A stretch of 64,000 nt of DNA from Stutzerimonas stutzeri (GCF_002890895.1 NZ_POUL01000006.1:124001-188000), one strand, 5' to 3'; counted from the stretch's first letter, positions 25,707 to 34,080 are shown. The notes: generated by a model from the letters alone, not told the origin. Translations and numbers: made by a program.

Positions 25707-26093
25707 TCAAAGCATGTGGTTGATGCGAAACACGTTGTTTTCCGGGTCCAGCAGCACCGCCTGATACCAGTGGTAATAGGTCTCGTAGGGTGCCTTGATC
25801 AGCGTCGCGCCCATGGCGACGGCAACGGGCACCAGGCGATCGACCTCGTCTTTCGAGTCGACGTCGATGTTCAGCAGGAATTTGCAGCCGCGCGTGTCGG
25901 CGTACTCATCCAGATGCAGCAGTTCGTAGGCGTCCGGCGCGTTGAAGCCTATGCAGCTCTTGCCGGTATCCAGCCCGCGAAAGATCGGTGAGGCGATCTC
26001 GGGAATGTTCCGGAAGCCGAACAGCTCGAGGTAGAAGCCGCTCAGGGCTTCGATGTCGCGGGCGAAAACGTTGACGTAGGACAGCGTGCTCAT
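25707..26093 (-). CDS. VOC (glyoxalase/bleomycin resistance fold) family protein
   Basis: A 128-residue protein of the vicinal-oxygen-chelate fold: YVNVFARDIEALSGFYLELFGF at the start and AVLLDPENNVFRINHML at the end give the paired beta-alpha-beta modules. Metal ligands cannot be assigned with certainty. It overlaps the oxygenase stop by four bases (ATGA) and precedes the ABC transporter genes, so it probably acts on the same compound. The activity is unknown. Confidence 0.87.
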   Translation of the reverse strand: MSTLSYVNVFARDIEALSGFYLELFGFRNIPEIASPIFRGLDTGKSCIGFNAPDAYELLHLDEYADTRGCKFLLNIDVDSKDEVDRLVPVAVAMGATLIKAPYETYYHWYQAVLLDPENNVFRINHML

Positions 26094-27100
26094 GCGACCT
26101 CCAGGCCTTTGCCGAAGGTGGTCTGCTTGACGAACTTGGAGAGCAGGTTGTCGCCGGAGGTGACCGGCGCGTGGCGCGGCGAATTGGCCGCGCTGCAGCA
26201 GCCCGGCAGGCACTCGATCAGCGCGTCGTAGTTGGGCTGATGGAAGAACACCAGCGACTGGCGACCGTTGTCGACGGGGCTGTCGGCTGGCGGGTTGACG
26301 ACCCGGTGCAGCGTGGAAATCCACTGGTCGTTGGTCCACTGCATCATCAGGTCGCCGATGTTCACGGCAAAGCCGCCTTCCACGTAGGGCACATCGACCC
26401 ATTCGCCCTGGCGATTGCGCGCCTGCAGACCGCCGAGGGCATTGTCCGGCTTGACGATGGTCAGGCTGCCGTAATCGGTGTGGGCGCTGGCGCGCAATTG
26501 CCCGGGCTCCACCGCGCCCTTGACGTCCGGGTAGCTGAGGCTGCGGAACATGCTGATGTGCTTGTCGATCTTGTCGTCGAAGAAGGTTTCCGGCAGCTCC
26601 AGCGCCAGGGCGAAGATGCGCATCAGCGACTGCGACAGCTCACTCATGGCAGCGAAGTATTCTCGATAGGTCTGCTCGAAGCCTTCGATGCCGGTGGGCC
26701 AGACGTTCGGCGCGAAATGCGGGCCGGCTGCGGCGCAACGGTAGTAGTCCTCATCCGGCACATCGCTAGGCCCGATGGAAAAGGATTCCTTGAGATCGCC
26801 GGGCGCCGCCTCCTCCATCGAATACGACAGACTCTCTTCGGCGATGGCGCTATAGCCGCGCACCATTTCCGGGCTGGGCCGGTCGACCTTACGCTTTTCC
26901 GGCAACGGCAAGGCGAAGAACTGCCGCGTCAGCCGCGACACGCGCTCAATCAGTTCTGTGGGGATCTGATGGTTGGTGATGACCAGAAATCCAATGTCGC
27001 GGCAGGCCTGGTCGACGGCCCTGGCTACCTGGGCCTTGCCCTCCGGGGTACCGGAAAAGTACGGCGCCAGGTCGATGATGGGAACGTATTGCAGAGTCAT
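26090..27100 (-). CDS. Isopenicillin N synthase-like 2OG-Fe(II) oxygenase
   Basis: Cytoplasmic non-haem iron oxygenase, 336 residues. The N-terminal DIOX_N domain starts VPIIDLAPYF and has GFLVITNHQIP (residues 37-47). The C-terminal jelly roll has the iron triad His207, Asp209 (SAHTDYG) and His265 (TLHRVV), and Arg280-x-Ser282, which binds 2-oxoglutarate in related enzymes. The ATG at 27100 has GAGGAG upstream. It is the first gene of the six-gene operon with a nucleoside-type ABC transporter. Relatives include fungal thymine-7-hydroxylase and xanthine oxygenase, so a nucleobase substrate is a fair guess but is not shown. Confidence 0.9.
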   Translation of the reverse strand: MTLQYVPIIDLAPYFSGTPEGKAQVARAVDQACRDIGFLVITNHQIPTELIERVSRLTRQFFALPLPEKRKVDRPSPEMVRGYSAIAEESLSYSMEEAAPGDLKESFSIGPSDVPDEDYYRCAAAGPHFAPNVWPTGIEGFEQTYREYFAAMSELSQSLMRIFALALELPETFFDDKIDKHISMFRSLSYPDVKGAVEPGQLRASAHTDYGSLTIVKPDNALGGLQARNRQGEWVDVPYVEGGFAVNIGDLMMQWTNDQWISTLHRVVNPPADSPVDNGRQSLVFFHQPNYDALIECLPGCCSAANSPRHAPVTSGDNLLSKFVKQTTFGKGLEVA

Positions 27101-27280
27101 GGATGACGCACTCCTCTGTCGCAAGGCTGAACCTGAGCGCGTCGCCAGTGGCGCAGGCGCTTCTCTGTTTGCACGCCGCCGTCCGCTTGCACGCTAGGAC
27201 GACAGGAGAGGACAGAGCAGAAAGCGTGCCACCGATTCAATTGGATTAGAGATCAATGACTTAACTGCCCAGCGATGCAA

Positions 27281-27302
27281 AAGCGGATCAAATGGTCCGC
27301 TT
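27281..27302. promoter_or_regulatory. 22-base palindrome, RutR-like operator candidate
   Basis: Arms AAGCGGATCA and TGGTCCGCTT flank AA and pair at nine of ten positions. The core GATCAAATGGTC differs at one base from GACCAAATGGTC at 42892 upstream of rutA. The E. coli RutR consensus is TTGACCA-NN-TGGTCAA. It lies about 180 bases upstream of the oxygenase start and 175 bases upstream of the TonB start. The palindrome is directly visible; the regulator is inferred. Confidence 0.55.
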
Positions 27303-27406
27303 CGGAGCACTTGGTTTGTGCGTCAAGCACGAAAAGCGGGCGCTCACCACAAGCAGGTTGCGGCCGTCACAACGCATCCGGCTGTCGACCTAGTAGTCAC
27401 GACTTA

Positions 27407-27423
27407 TTGATAATAGTTATCAA
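27407..27423 (+). promoter_or_regulatory. Fur box candidate
   Basis: Perfect inverted repeat TTGATAA-TAG-TTATCAA in an AT-rich patch 52 bases before the TonB receptor start. It resembles the Fur consensus (GATAAT repeats with ATTATC). Iron repression of the receptor is the expected outcome. Confidence 0.7.
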
Positions 27424-27475
27424 CAGCTATAGCATCTGCACCCCTCCGCTCGAAGCCCCCAAAGGAAATGCCTCA

Positions 27476-29620
27476 ATGCGTCGACTTCTCGTGCCTGTAC
27501 TGTCGCTACAGGCGCTCGCCGCCACCGCTTACGCTGCCGAAAAACCGGAATCAAACAACGAGCCCATCGCGCTTGAGCAGATGGAAGTCACCGCCACTGG
27601 TGCCGAGCGCGGCGACGGGCCGGTAGATGGCTATCGAGCAACCCGCTCGGTCAGCGCGACGCGCACCGACACGCCGATACACGAAATCCCACAGTCGATC
27701 AGCGTGGTCCCGGGACAGGTCGTGGAAGACATTGCCGCCACGCGCCTTGAAGACGCGCTGGACTATGCCGGCGGCGTCGAGCGCGGCAACAACTTCGGCG
27801 GCCAGGGCCTGACTGAGTTCCTGGTGCGCGGCTTCAGCTCCCAGGAGTTCTACCGCAATGGCTTCGCCATCAACCGCGGCTACCCCAACATGCCGGACGC
27901 CGCCACGATCGAACGCATCGAAGTGCTGCGCGGCCCGGCCTCCATGCTGTATGGCCGTGGCGACCCGGGCGGCACCTTCAACATCGTCAGCAAGCAACCG
28001 CAAGCCGAACGTCGTACCGTACTGGGCAGCCAGTTCAACACCGAAGGGCTGCGTCGCGGTACGCTGGATACCACGGGTGCGCTGGATGAGCAGGCCGCAT
28101 TCACCTACCGCCTGAACCTGGTGGCAGAAGGTGGCGACAGTTTCCGCGATGACGTCGAGAGCGAGCGATACAACGTCGCCCCGGTGCTGCGTTGGCAGCT
28201 CAACGAGGACACATCAGTAACCCTCGAAGGCGACTACCTGCACAACCGCCATCCGCTCGACCGCGGCGTCACCCGCTACGCCAACCAGCAGAGCAAGCTG
28301 CCGCGTGATCGATTCCTGGGCGAGGAAGCCGCTGGCAAGCTGACCAACGAGAACGCCACCACCCAACTGCGCATCGAGCACCTGCTCAATAACAGCTGGA
28401 CGCTGCGCGGCGGCGTTCAGTATCTCGACGGCGAGATTTACGGCGGCGCCGTGGAGAACAACAGCAACAGCTACGCCCTGGGGCTCGCTCCAGGCGCAAC
28501 CACGGTCGGCCGCAACTATAACGAGCGCTGGCTGAACTGGAACGACGTCAACGTTCAGGCCAATGCCGAAGGCAACTTCGACCTCGCTGGCTTTGCTCAC
28601 ACCCTGCTGGTGGGAGTCGAGTACGACAAGTTCAACTACAACTCGTTGATCATCCGCTCGCCGGGCGGTGGCGCGTACCCGATCGACCTGTACAACCCGG
28701 TGCATGGCCGGCCACTGCCAGCGCTGACCCGCACCACTACCCATGACAGCGAGACGCTTAACTCCTATGCCTTCTACCTGCAGAATCAAGTCGCGCTGAC
28801 CGAACGCCTTACAGCACAGGTGGGCGCCCGTATCGAGCGCTTCGAGCAGACTTACGAGGACAAGCTTCCAGGCGCTGAGGACTGGGACCAGGCGCATAAC
28901 GCTGTCACGCCGCGCATTGGCCTGATCTACGACCTCACCGAGGAATTGGCGGTATACGCCAACACCTCACGCTCGTTCAAACCGAACCGTGGGGCCGATC
29001 GCCTCGGCAACTCGTTCGACCCGGAAAAAGGTGTCGCCCACGAAGTTGGCATCAAATACGACATTGCCGATCGCGACCTCAGTCTGACCGCGGCCGTCTT
29101 CCATATCGTCAAGGAAAACGTGCTGACCAATGACCCGCTGGACAGCACTCGTAGCATCGCCGCTGGCGAAGTGCGCAGCCGCGGCTTCGATATCAGCCTG
29201 GCCGGCAATATAACCCCCCAGTGGAGCGTGGTCGGCGGCTATGCCTATGTCGACGCCGAAGTCACCGAAAGCACCAGCGCCACCATGCCGGCCGGGACTC
29301 GTTTGGGTAACGTACCGAGACACAGCTTCAATCTGCTGGACACCTACGAGTTCGACGGTGGCCCGCTGGCTGGCCTAGGCGTAGGTGTTGGGCTGAAATA
29401 TGTCAGCGAGCGCCAGGGCCAGACCAGCAACAACACGTTCGACATGGACGCCTACACCGTAGTCGACCTGCTGGCCTACTACCCGCTGACCGACCGCGTT
29501 CGCCTCAACCTTAACCTCGATAACGTATTCGACGAAGAGTATTACGAGCGTGCCTGGAACGTCTGGGCCTACCCAGGAGCCCCGCGCACCCTGCAAGCCG
29601 GCATTTCCATCGAACTGTAA
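27476..29620 (+). CDS. TonB-dependent siderophore receptor
   Basis: Outer-membrane receptor of about 714 residues. A Sec signal (RRLLVPVLSLQALAATAYAA) is followed by a TonB-box-like stretch, a plug domain (TPIHEIPQSISVVPGQVV, FLVRGFSSQEFYRNG, RIEVLRGPASMLYGRG) and a 22-strand barrel ending in the aromatic-rich NVWAYPGAPRTLQAGISIEL (part: PRTLQAGISIEL). There is no N-terminal STN signalling domain, so no sigma/anti-sigma partner is needed. The ATG at 27476 follows AAAGGAA. The pattern fits FhuE/ferrichrome/catecholate-type receptors; the ligand is not predictable. Confidence 0.93.
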   Translation: MRRLLVPVLSLQALAATAYAAEKPESNNEPIALEQMEVTATGAERGDGPVDGYRATRSVSATRTDTPIHEIPQSISVVPGQVVEDIAATRLEDALDYAGGVERGNNFGGQGLTEFLVRGFSSQEFYRNGFAINRGYPNMPDAATIERIEVLRGPASMLYGRGDPGGTFNIVSKQPQAERRTVLGSQFNTEGLRRGTLDTTGALDEQAAFTYRLNLVAEGGDSFRDDVESERYNVAPVLRWQLNEDTSVTLEGDYLHNRHPLDRGVTRYANQQSKLPRDRFLGEEAAGKLTNENATTQLRIEHLLNNSWTLRGGVQYLDGEIYGGAVENNSNSYALGLAPGATTVGRNYNERWLNWNDVNVQANAEGNFDLAGFAHTLLVGVEYDKFNYNSLIIRSPGGGAYPIDLYNPVHGRPLPALTRTTTHDSETLNSYAFYLQNQVALTERLTAQVGARIERFEQTYEDKLPGAEDWDQAHNAVTPRIGLIYDLTEELAVYANTSRSFKPNRGADRLGNSFDPEKGVAHEVGIKYDIADRDLSLTAAVFHIVKENVLTNDPLDSTRSIAAGEVRSRGFDISLAGNITPQWSVVGGYAYVDAEVTESTSATMPAGTRLGNVPRHSFNLLDTYEFDGGPLAGLGVGVGLKYVSERQGQTSNNTFDMDAYTVVDLLAYYPLTDRVRLNLNLDNVFDEEYYERAWNVWAYPGAPRTLQAGISIEL

Positions 29621-29632
29621 CCGCCCGCCGTT

Positions 29633-29662
29633 TCTCGGAAAGCGGACTGTCGCTTTCCGAGA
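29633..29662 (+). terminator. Hairpin after the TonB receptor
   Basis: TCTCGGAAAGCG (29633-29644) pairs perfectly with CGCTTTCCGAGA (29651-29662) around GACTGT, 13 bases after the stop. No clean T-run follows, so it may work as a terminator or as an mRNA 3' stabiliser. Confidence 0.65.
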
Positions 29663-29797
29663 CGGCGTTGTTAGCTACGTTCTCTCCCCAGCATGAAGCG
29701 CCCAGTTTCACAGCGTGAGGTTAACGACGCGCTATATCGGTTCTCTGCGGCGACCATGGAGCCCTCGCCGAAAAGCCAGCACCGCATCCAGCCTTTT

Positions 29798-30286
29798 CTA
29801 TAGTCGATCCAGCGGGCTCAACACAGCTAGACCACCTCGATTCAGCACGTGTGTGTAGATCATGGTTGTCTTGACGTCAGCGTGACCGAGCAGCTCTTGT
29901 ACGGTGCGTATGTCCTGGCCGCTTTCCAATAGATGCGTCGCGAAGCTGTGGCGGAGCGTACGCGGCGTTGCCAACTTCGCAATCCCCGATGCCGTTACCG
30001 CGCGCTTGAAGGCGCGCTGCACCCGCTTCTCATCCATATGGTGACGGCGTACGGCCCCGCTGCGCGGGTCCACTGACAGTCCCGTCGCTGGAAATACATA
30101 CTGCCAAGCCCACTCCCAAGGAGCCTTGGGGTATTTACGAGACAAAGCGTCCGGGAGATAGACATCCCCGTTGCCTTCAGCCAACGCCTGTTGATGCATC
30201 ACCCGCACCCTCGCGAGGTGGAGCCTAAGAGGCTCGATCACACTAACAGGCAGCACCGTGACGCGATCTTTTTGCCCCTTACCTCT
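29798..30286 (-). pseudogene. intI: Integron integrase IntI, C-terminal remnant
   Basis: Only the C-terminal half of a tyrosine recombinase remains (about 160 of 320-340 residues). The homologous frame begins at about 30286 with GKGQKDRV and has no start in context; the first ATG-equivalent is a GTG/ATG inside the domain. IntI-specific features are the extra helix region [34 protein letters not shown], then [36 protein letters not shown] (catalytic Tyr) and the SPLDRL tail. The HxxR motif reads RTLR here instead of HTLR, so one catalytic residue is also changed. It cannot be active as it stands. In an intact integron the cassettes lie on the lost N-terminal side, which is where the two AT-rich genes sit. 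Confidence 0.9.
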
Positions 30287-30611
30287 GGGCAGAATACTAT
30301 TCAGCAGTACGGTGAATAGCGGACACAGGCGCCTTCCTATTCTCCCCTAAGGAAACTCAAGTCTTAGATAAAATTCATGACAACTGAAAAAATCGTTATG
30401 GAAGATACTTGAAGATATAAACAGTAGCCTGGCGGAAGCAAAGCAGCGCTTAAGATTAATGGCGGATCTCAAATAAGACGTAAAAATCAAGCTGCCCTAA
30501 TTACAATAATCCGCCCAGATCGTTCGCCTCGCTCTCTGGGAAGGGTTAAAGCCCGCCCTTAACTTTGATGACTGAAAACTGTTATTTCTTCATCGCTCTC
30601 GGATTAAAAAC
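30287..30611. other. Non-coding, AT-rich scar between the integrase remnant and orphan genes
   Basis: No gene is seen. It contains an inverted repeat CTATTCA / TGAATAG at 30297-30319 exactly where integrase homology stops, followed by GCGGACACAGGCG and CCTAAGGAAACTCAAG, which looks like the end of an IS3-family element (inference, by memory of such ends). Near 30545 GTTAAAGC and CCTTAAC lie in inverse orientation and resemble integron core sites, but no complete attC or attI could be delimited by eye. Confidence 0.5.
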
Positions 30612-31112
30612 ATGACCGAACACTCGTTTCACTCATCATATCGTGAAAAAATAATTGAACATTTGCTAATTGGCGAATTATTAAGAGTCTCGTGGAAAAA
30701 CAAAGATTTTAGCTTAGAAGTTTCAAAGCCTGAAGTTGACAACGCCGGATACGATATCATTGCCGAAGCAAATGGGATTATCAGACACATACAACTCAAA
30801 GCTACATTTATCGGCTCATCAACCGCAACGCATAAAGTTCATATTTCTCTCGCAAAAAAACCATCCGGCTGCGTAGTCCTGGTGCATTTCAACCGCGAAA
30901 CGCTCGAGCTGGGGCCTTACTTCTATTTCGGCGCAGCGCCAGGCCAGCCACTTCCGAGCGTTGAATATCTTAAAATCGCCAAACACACCAAAGGGGATGC
31001 CACCGGCATAAAATCAGAACGACCGAACATTCGCGTTCTGAACAAAGGTAGCTTCAGAAAATTACTAACCATAGACGAGCTGTATAACGTGCTATTTTTT
31101 GCGAACGCGTAA
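30612..31112 (+). CDS. Orphan protein, possible PD-(D/E)XK-like nuclease fold (cassette-like)
   Basis: A 166-residue protein with AT-rich codons unlike the surrounding genome. Residues about 10-25 are a helix (REKIIEHLLIGELL). Then PEVDNAGYDIIAEANG and RHIQLKAT give a GYD...QxK pattern typical of PD-(D/E)XK-type cores, as in DUF4365-like proteins. The C-terminal part is less clear. No signal peptide or membrane segment. It lies beside an integron integrase remnant and has no operon partner with overlapping ends. Base composition and position suggest it came as a gene cassette. Function unknown; nuclease activity is inferred from the motif only. Confidence 0.75.
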   Translation: MTEHSFHSSYREKIIEHLLIGELLRVSWKNKDFSLEVSKPEVDNAGYDIIAEANGIIRHIQLKATFIGSSTATHKVHISLAKKPSGCVVLVHFNRETLELGPYFYFGAAPGQPLPSVEYLKIAKHTKGDATGIKSERPNIRVLNKGSFRKLLTIDELYNVLFFANA

Positions 31113-31192
31113 CGATATTATCGAGCTGCCCCGCCTCACATGGAATGGGCTAATGCTAGCCACTAATCATCGCCGGAATCTTTCAAAGCATC

Positions 31193-31825
31193 ATGATCAA
31201 TGAAAAACAATTACTACGAGCTATAGAGACTGGATTCAAAAACGCAAAGCATAAATCAAAAAGAAGGGTTGATATACCCAGCCAGCTCATATCAACAATA
31301 TTTGTTCACGAAGTTTCAAAATCTATACACCAGAATATTTTCGACACAACGCACGAACTAAAAACCATAGGCGTGAGCGACGAACTTGTAAGAATCTCTG
31401 GTGAATGGCTACTAGACTGCTGCATTGTCAGAACAGACCACTCATTCATACACAAGATAGCATTTGCTCTTGAATCAGAAAGCAATACGAGTAAAAAGTC
31501 ATTCGACGAAGATTTTGCGAAGCTAATGCACGTCAACTCAGATACTAAACTCTACCTTAACGGCCTAAACCAGATCACTACCAGCGGCATTAACAAGTAT
31601 ATAGAAAACCGCTTACGTTACGCAGAATCAATTTTAGGCTCAGGAAACTACGCGACCGAAAACTTTTATTTCGGTTTCTGGCCTTCACCAAAACAGCAGA
31701 AGCAGGGACTTCCTTCATTTTGGAATCTATTCGAAATACACCAACACCTTGACGCAATCCACCTTTATAAGTATGCAAACGGCAAATTCATAAAGGTCAC
31801 ACCAACCTGCAGTGAATTCTTATGA
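31193..31825 (+). CDS. Orphan protein, possible restriction-endonuclease-like fold (cassette-like)
   Basis: A 210-residue AT-rich gene, 80 bases after the previous orphan. The centre reads GEWLLDCCIVR, then IAFALESESN and DEDFAKLMHVNSDTKLYL. The spacing E-W-L-L-D ... E-S-E ... DF-x-KL resembles a PD-(D/E)XK-like core with the ESE acidic pair and following lysine. No hydrophobic segment of membrane length. No recognised name. Its low GC and the spacer resembling the one after the next gene end support cassette origin. It could also be a defence or modification accessory; nothing here proves that. Confidence 0.72.
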   Translation: MINEKQLLRAIETGFKNAKHKSKRRVDIPSQLISTIFVHEVSKSIHQNIFDTTHELKTIGVSDELVRISGEWLLDCCIVRTDHSFIHKIAFALESESNTSKKSFDEDFAKLMHVNSDTKLYLNGLNQITTSGINKYIENRLRYAESILGSGNYATENFYFGFWPSPKQQKQGLPSFWNLFEIHQHLDAIHLYKYANGKFIKVTPTCSEFL

Positions 31826-32282
31826 CGGGTAGTCCTCTACCGTAAAGTTCAAGCATTGGTTCAATCACTTGCCCCGCACACTAGGATTGGCTAAGGATGC
31901 TCTGAAGCCCTGTAATTCCGGCCGACTTCAGCCCGCCAATTTTTAAAGCGACATATTGATCAAGAAACGATCAGATCGTCCGCTATTTCTTATTTTTTTG
32001 CAGCCGCGAGCTTCTCCTGGCAACCAGTGCCTGCACTACAGGCGCACCGCTCCTGTATTCGCCAGTAGATGTCGGTGCGCCATTCACACAGAGCGAACAG
32101 CGTCACCAAGGCTGTGCTGATGCCGCCCGATTCACTCCGCTTTAAACAAGCGCCTCGTCGATACAAGTGAACTTACCCCCCAACGGCACGATCCCCATTA
32201 ATGCACAGTCAGAGCGAGCCAGGCAGCAGGCGCATCCGCGCGATGCATCAGGCCCGGATCGCCCAGCGATGAGGATGCCTCC
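31826..32282. other. Intergenic region of 457 bases, relic of the island edge
   Basis: No confident gene. The first part (31870-31895) repeats a TGCCCCGC...CACA...GGATTGGCTAA pattern also found at 31127-31153. A short minus-strand frame from GTG 32106 to a stop at 31990 would encode 38 residues with three cysteines. The base composition returns to the GC-rich host type at about 32000, which I take as the right edge of the foreign patch. Confidence 0.5.
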
Positions 32283-32732
32283 GTGACCGTTATCACCCAC
32301 AGCACGCACCACACGACACACAGTACTTCCCGTCATGTACCGAACCCGGTTCACGCGACGTTGCTCGCCGGGACCGTTCCGCTGTTTCTAGGCGGCCTGC
32401 TAAGTGATATCGCCTACTTTCAGACCTATGAGATTCAATGGACCAATTTCGCGTCGTGGCTGGTTGCCGGCGGCCTGGTTTTCTGCGGATTGGCGATCGT
32501 GTTCGCGCTGGTCAATCTGGTCAAAGCCACGCATAAGAATGGGCGGCCGCTGATCTATCTACTGTTGCTGGTCGCCACTTGGGTGCTGGGCTTTTTCAAC
32601 GCGCTGGTACACGCCAAGGACGCTTGGGCGAGCATGCCATCCGCCCTGATCCTGTCAGTGATCGTGACCCTTCTTGCCTGCGCGGCGACTTGGGTCGGCT
32701 TTACCAATCTACGTTCGGGAGGTGAAGCATGA
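32283..32732 (+). CDS. DUF2231 family membrane protein
   Basis: A 149-residue inner-membrane protein with four hydrophobic segments: about residues 27-48, 58-80, 92-108 and 119-140. NPVHATLLAGTVPLFLGGLLSD is the family start (part: HPxHA/L-type PVHATLL). The N-terminus is rich in His/Thr. It starts with GTG at 32283. The stop overlaps the following PQQ-dehydrogenase start by four bases (ATGA), so it is probably a membrane or haem partner for that dehydrogenase. No haem ligands can be assigned with certainty. Confidence 0.85.
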   Translation: MTVITHSTHHTTHSTSRHVPNPVHATLLAGTVPLFLGGLLSDIAYFQTYEIQWTNFASWLVAGGLVFCGLAIVFALVNLVKATHKNGRPLIYLLLLVATWVLGFFNALVHAKDAWASMPSALILSVIVTLLACAATWVGFTNLRSGGEA

Positions 32733-34021
32733 ATTACGCAGGCCCACTGAGCGCCCTGACCGTGGCGCTGTTCTTGAGCGCCTGCGGCGGCGCGGACCAG
32801 GACATCGCCTCGGTAAAAGGCGAAAACCCCAGACTAGACGAGCCTCAGCGCGGACTGTTGCCCAGCATGACGATTGCCGACCCTGTCGGCTGGGGCGATA
32901 AGAAGCCAACCGTTCCCGAGGGTTTCACGGTGAGTGCGATCGCGACCGATCTGCAAATCCCGCGGCAGACCCTCGTATTGCCGAACGGGGACATCCTCGT
33001 GGCAGAAGGCCGCGGAGGCAATGCGCCCAAGCTCAGGCCTAAGGATGTGATCGCCGGTTACATCAAGGCAAAGGGCACGACTTCGGTCAAAAGCGGCAAT
33101 CGCCTGACCCTGCTACGTGATGCGGATGGCGATGGCGTCTATGAACTGCAGAAAGTGTTTGCAGACGACCTCAACGCGCCGTACGGCCTGGCGCTGGCCA
33201 ACGGCAACCTCTACATCGCCAATCAGGATGCGCTGGTGCGCTTCGAGTATCAGGAAGGTCAGACCGAGGCCAGTGGCGAGCCGGTGAAGGTCACCGACCT
33301 GCCCTACCGGATCAACCATCACTGGACCAAAGCACTGACGGCGAGCCCGGACGGACGCTTCCTGTATGTGGGCATTGGTTCGAACAGCAACATCACCGAA
33401 CGCGGGATGGAGGCTGAAGTCGACCGGGCGATGATCTGGCAAATCGACGCAGAAACCGGCGCTCACAAGCCTTACGCAACGGGCCTGCGCAACCCAACAG
33501 CACTGACGATTCGCCCCGACACGGACCAGCTGTGGGCGGTGGTGAACGAGCGGGACGAGCTTGGTCCGAATCTGGTCCCTGACTACCTCACCTCGGTACA
33601 GGAAGGCGGCTTCTACGGCTGGCCCTATAGCTACTGGGGGCAGAATGTCGACGAGCGCGTGCGCCCACAAGACCCGGATCTGGTCGCCAGGGCGATCAAA
33701 CCTGACTACGCGCTAGGCCCGCACGTGGCGGCGCTGGGCGTGGACTTCTCGTCGCCGGTCATGGGTGAAAAATTCGCCGAAGGCGTGTTCGTCGGCGAGC
33801 ACGGCAGCTGGAATCGCGAAGATCCGTCCGGTTATCAAGTGGTGTTCGTGCCCTTCAGGAACGGAAAACCCTCGGGCGAACCGGTGGATTTCGTGACCGG
33901 GTTTCGCACCGCCGAAGGAACGCACGGCAGGCCGGTGGGCGTGACGGTCGATCCGAAGGGGGCGCTCATCGTCGCGGACGACTTGGCTAACATCGTATGG
34001 CGGGTGACCCGGACACAGTAA
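32729..34021 (+). CDS. PQQ-dependent sugar dehydrogenase, sorbosone dehydrogenase-like lipoprotein
   Basis: A 430-residue propeller protein with a type II signal: [10 protein letters not shown] lipobox, Cys at about 17. The GSDH/L-sorbosone dehydrogenase-type propeller follows, with [29 protein letters not shown] (part: [13 protein letters not shown]), [32 protein letters not shown] and HGSWNRE as visible blocks. It is anchored in a membrane facing the periplasm. Its start overlaps the DUF2231 stop. The true substrate (sugar or aldehyde) is not known. Confidence 0.9.
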   Translation: MNYAGPLSALTVALFLSACGGADQDIASVKGENPRLDEPQRGLLPSMTIADPVGWGDKKPTVPEGFTVSAIATDLQIPRQTLVLPNGDILVAEGRGGNAPKLRPKDVIAGYIKAKGTTSVKSGNRLTLLRDADGDGVYELQKVFADDLNAPYGLALANGNLYIANQDALVRFEYQEGQTEASGEPVKVTDLPYRINHHWTKALTASPDGRFLYVGIGSNSNITERGMEAEVDRAMIWQIDAETGAHKPYATGLRNPTALTIRPDTDQLWAVVNERDELGPNLVPDYLTSVQEGGFYGWPYSYWGQNVDERVRPQDPDLVARAIKPDYALGPHVAALGVDFSSPVMGEKFAEGVFVGEHGSWNREDPSGYQVVFVPFRNGKPSGEPVDFVTGFRTAEGTHGRPVGVTVDPKGALIVADDLANIVWRVTRTQ

Positions 34022-34080
34022 TGCCCACGACCGGCTGCGCTGGGCGAGATGGCCAACACAGGTTCCAGCACAGCTCGAAT

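Larger units (their letters stand above)
27101..27475. other. Divergent intergenic region, oxygenase operon / TonB receptor
   Basis: Non-coding stretch of 375 bases between divergent genes. It holds the 22-base palindrome at 27281-27302 and the Fur-like box at 27407-27423. The TonB reading frame stays open back to 27275, but that part has no signal-peptide character and lies upstream of the Fur-like box. Confidence 0.7.

Noticed and set aside
27275-27475. N-terminal extension of the TonB receptor
   Set aside because: The extension lies upstream of the Fur-like box and would hide the signal peptide; AAAGGAA supports 27476.
30287-31200. Complete attI or attC site
   Set aside because: Core-like GTTAAAGC and repeated spacer blocks were seen, but paired core sites of a full attC could not be delimited by eye.
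32142-32354. 70-codon minus-strand frame across the DUF2231 start
   Set aside because: It overlaps the DUF2231 N-terminus in antisense and has no recognisable similarity or ribosome site.
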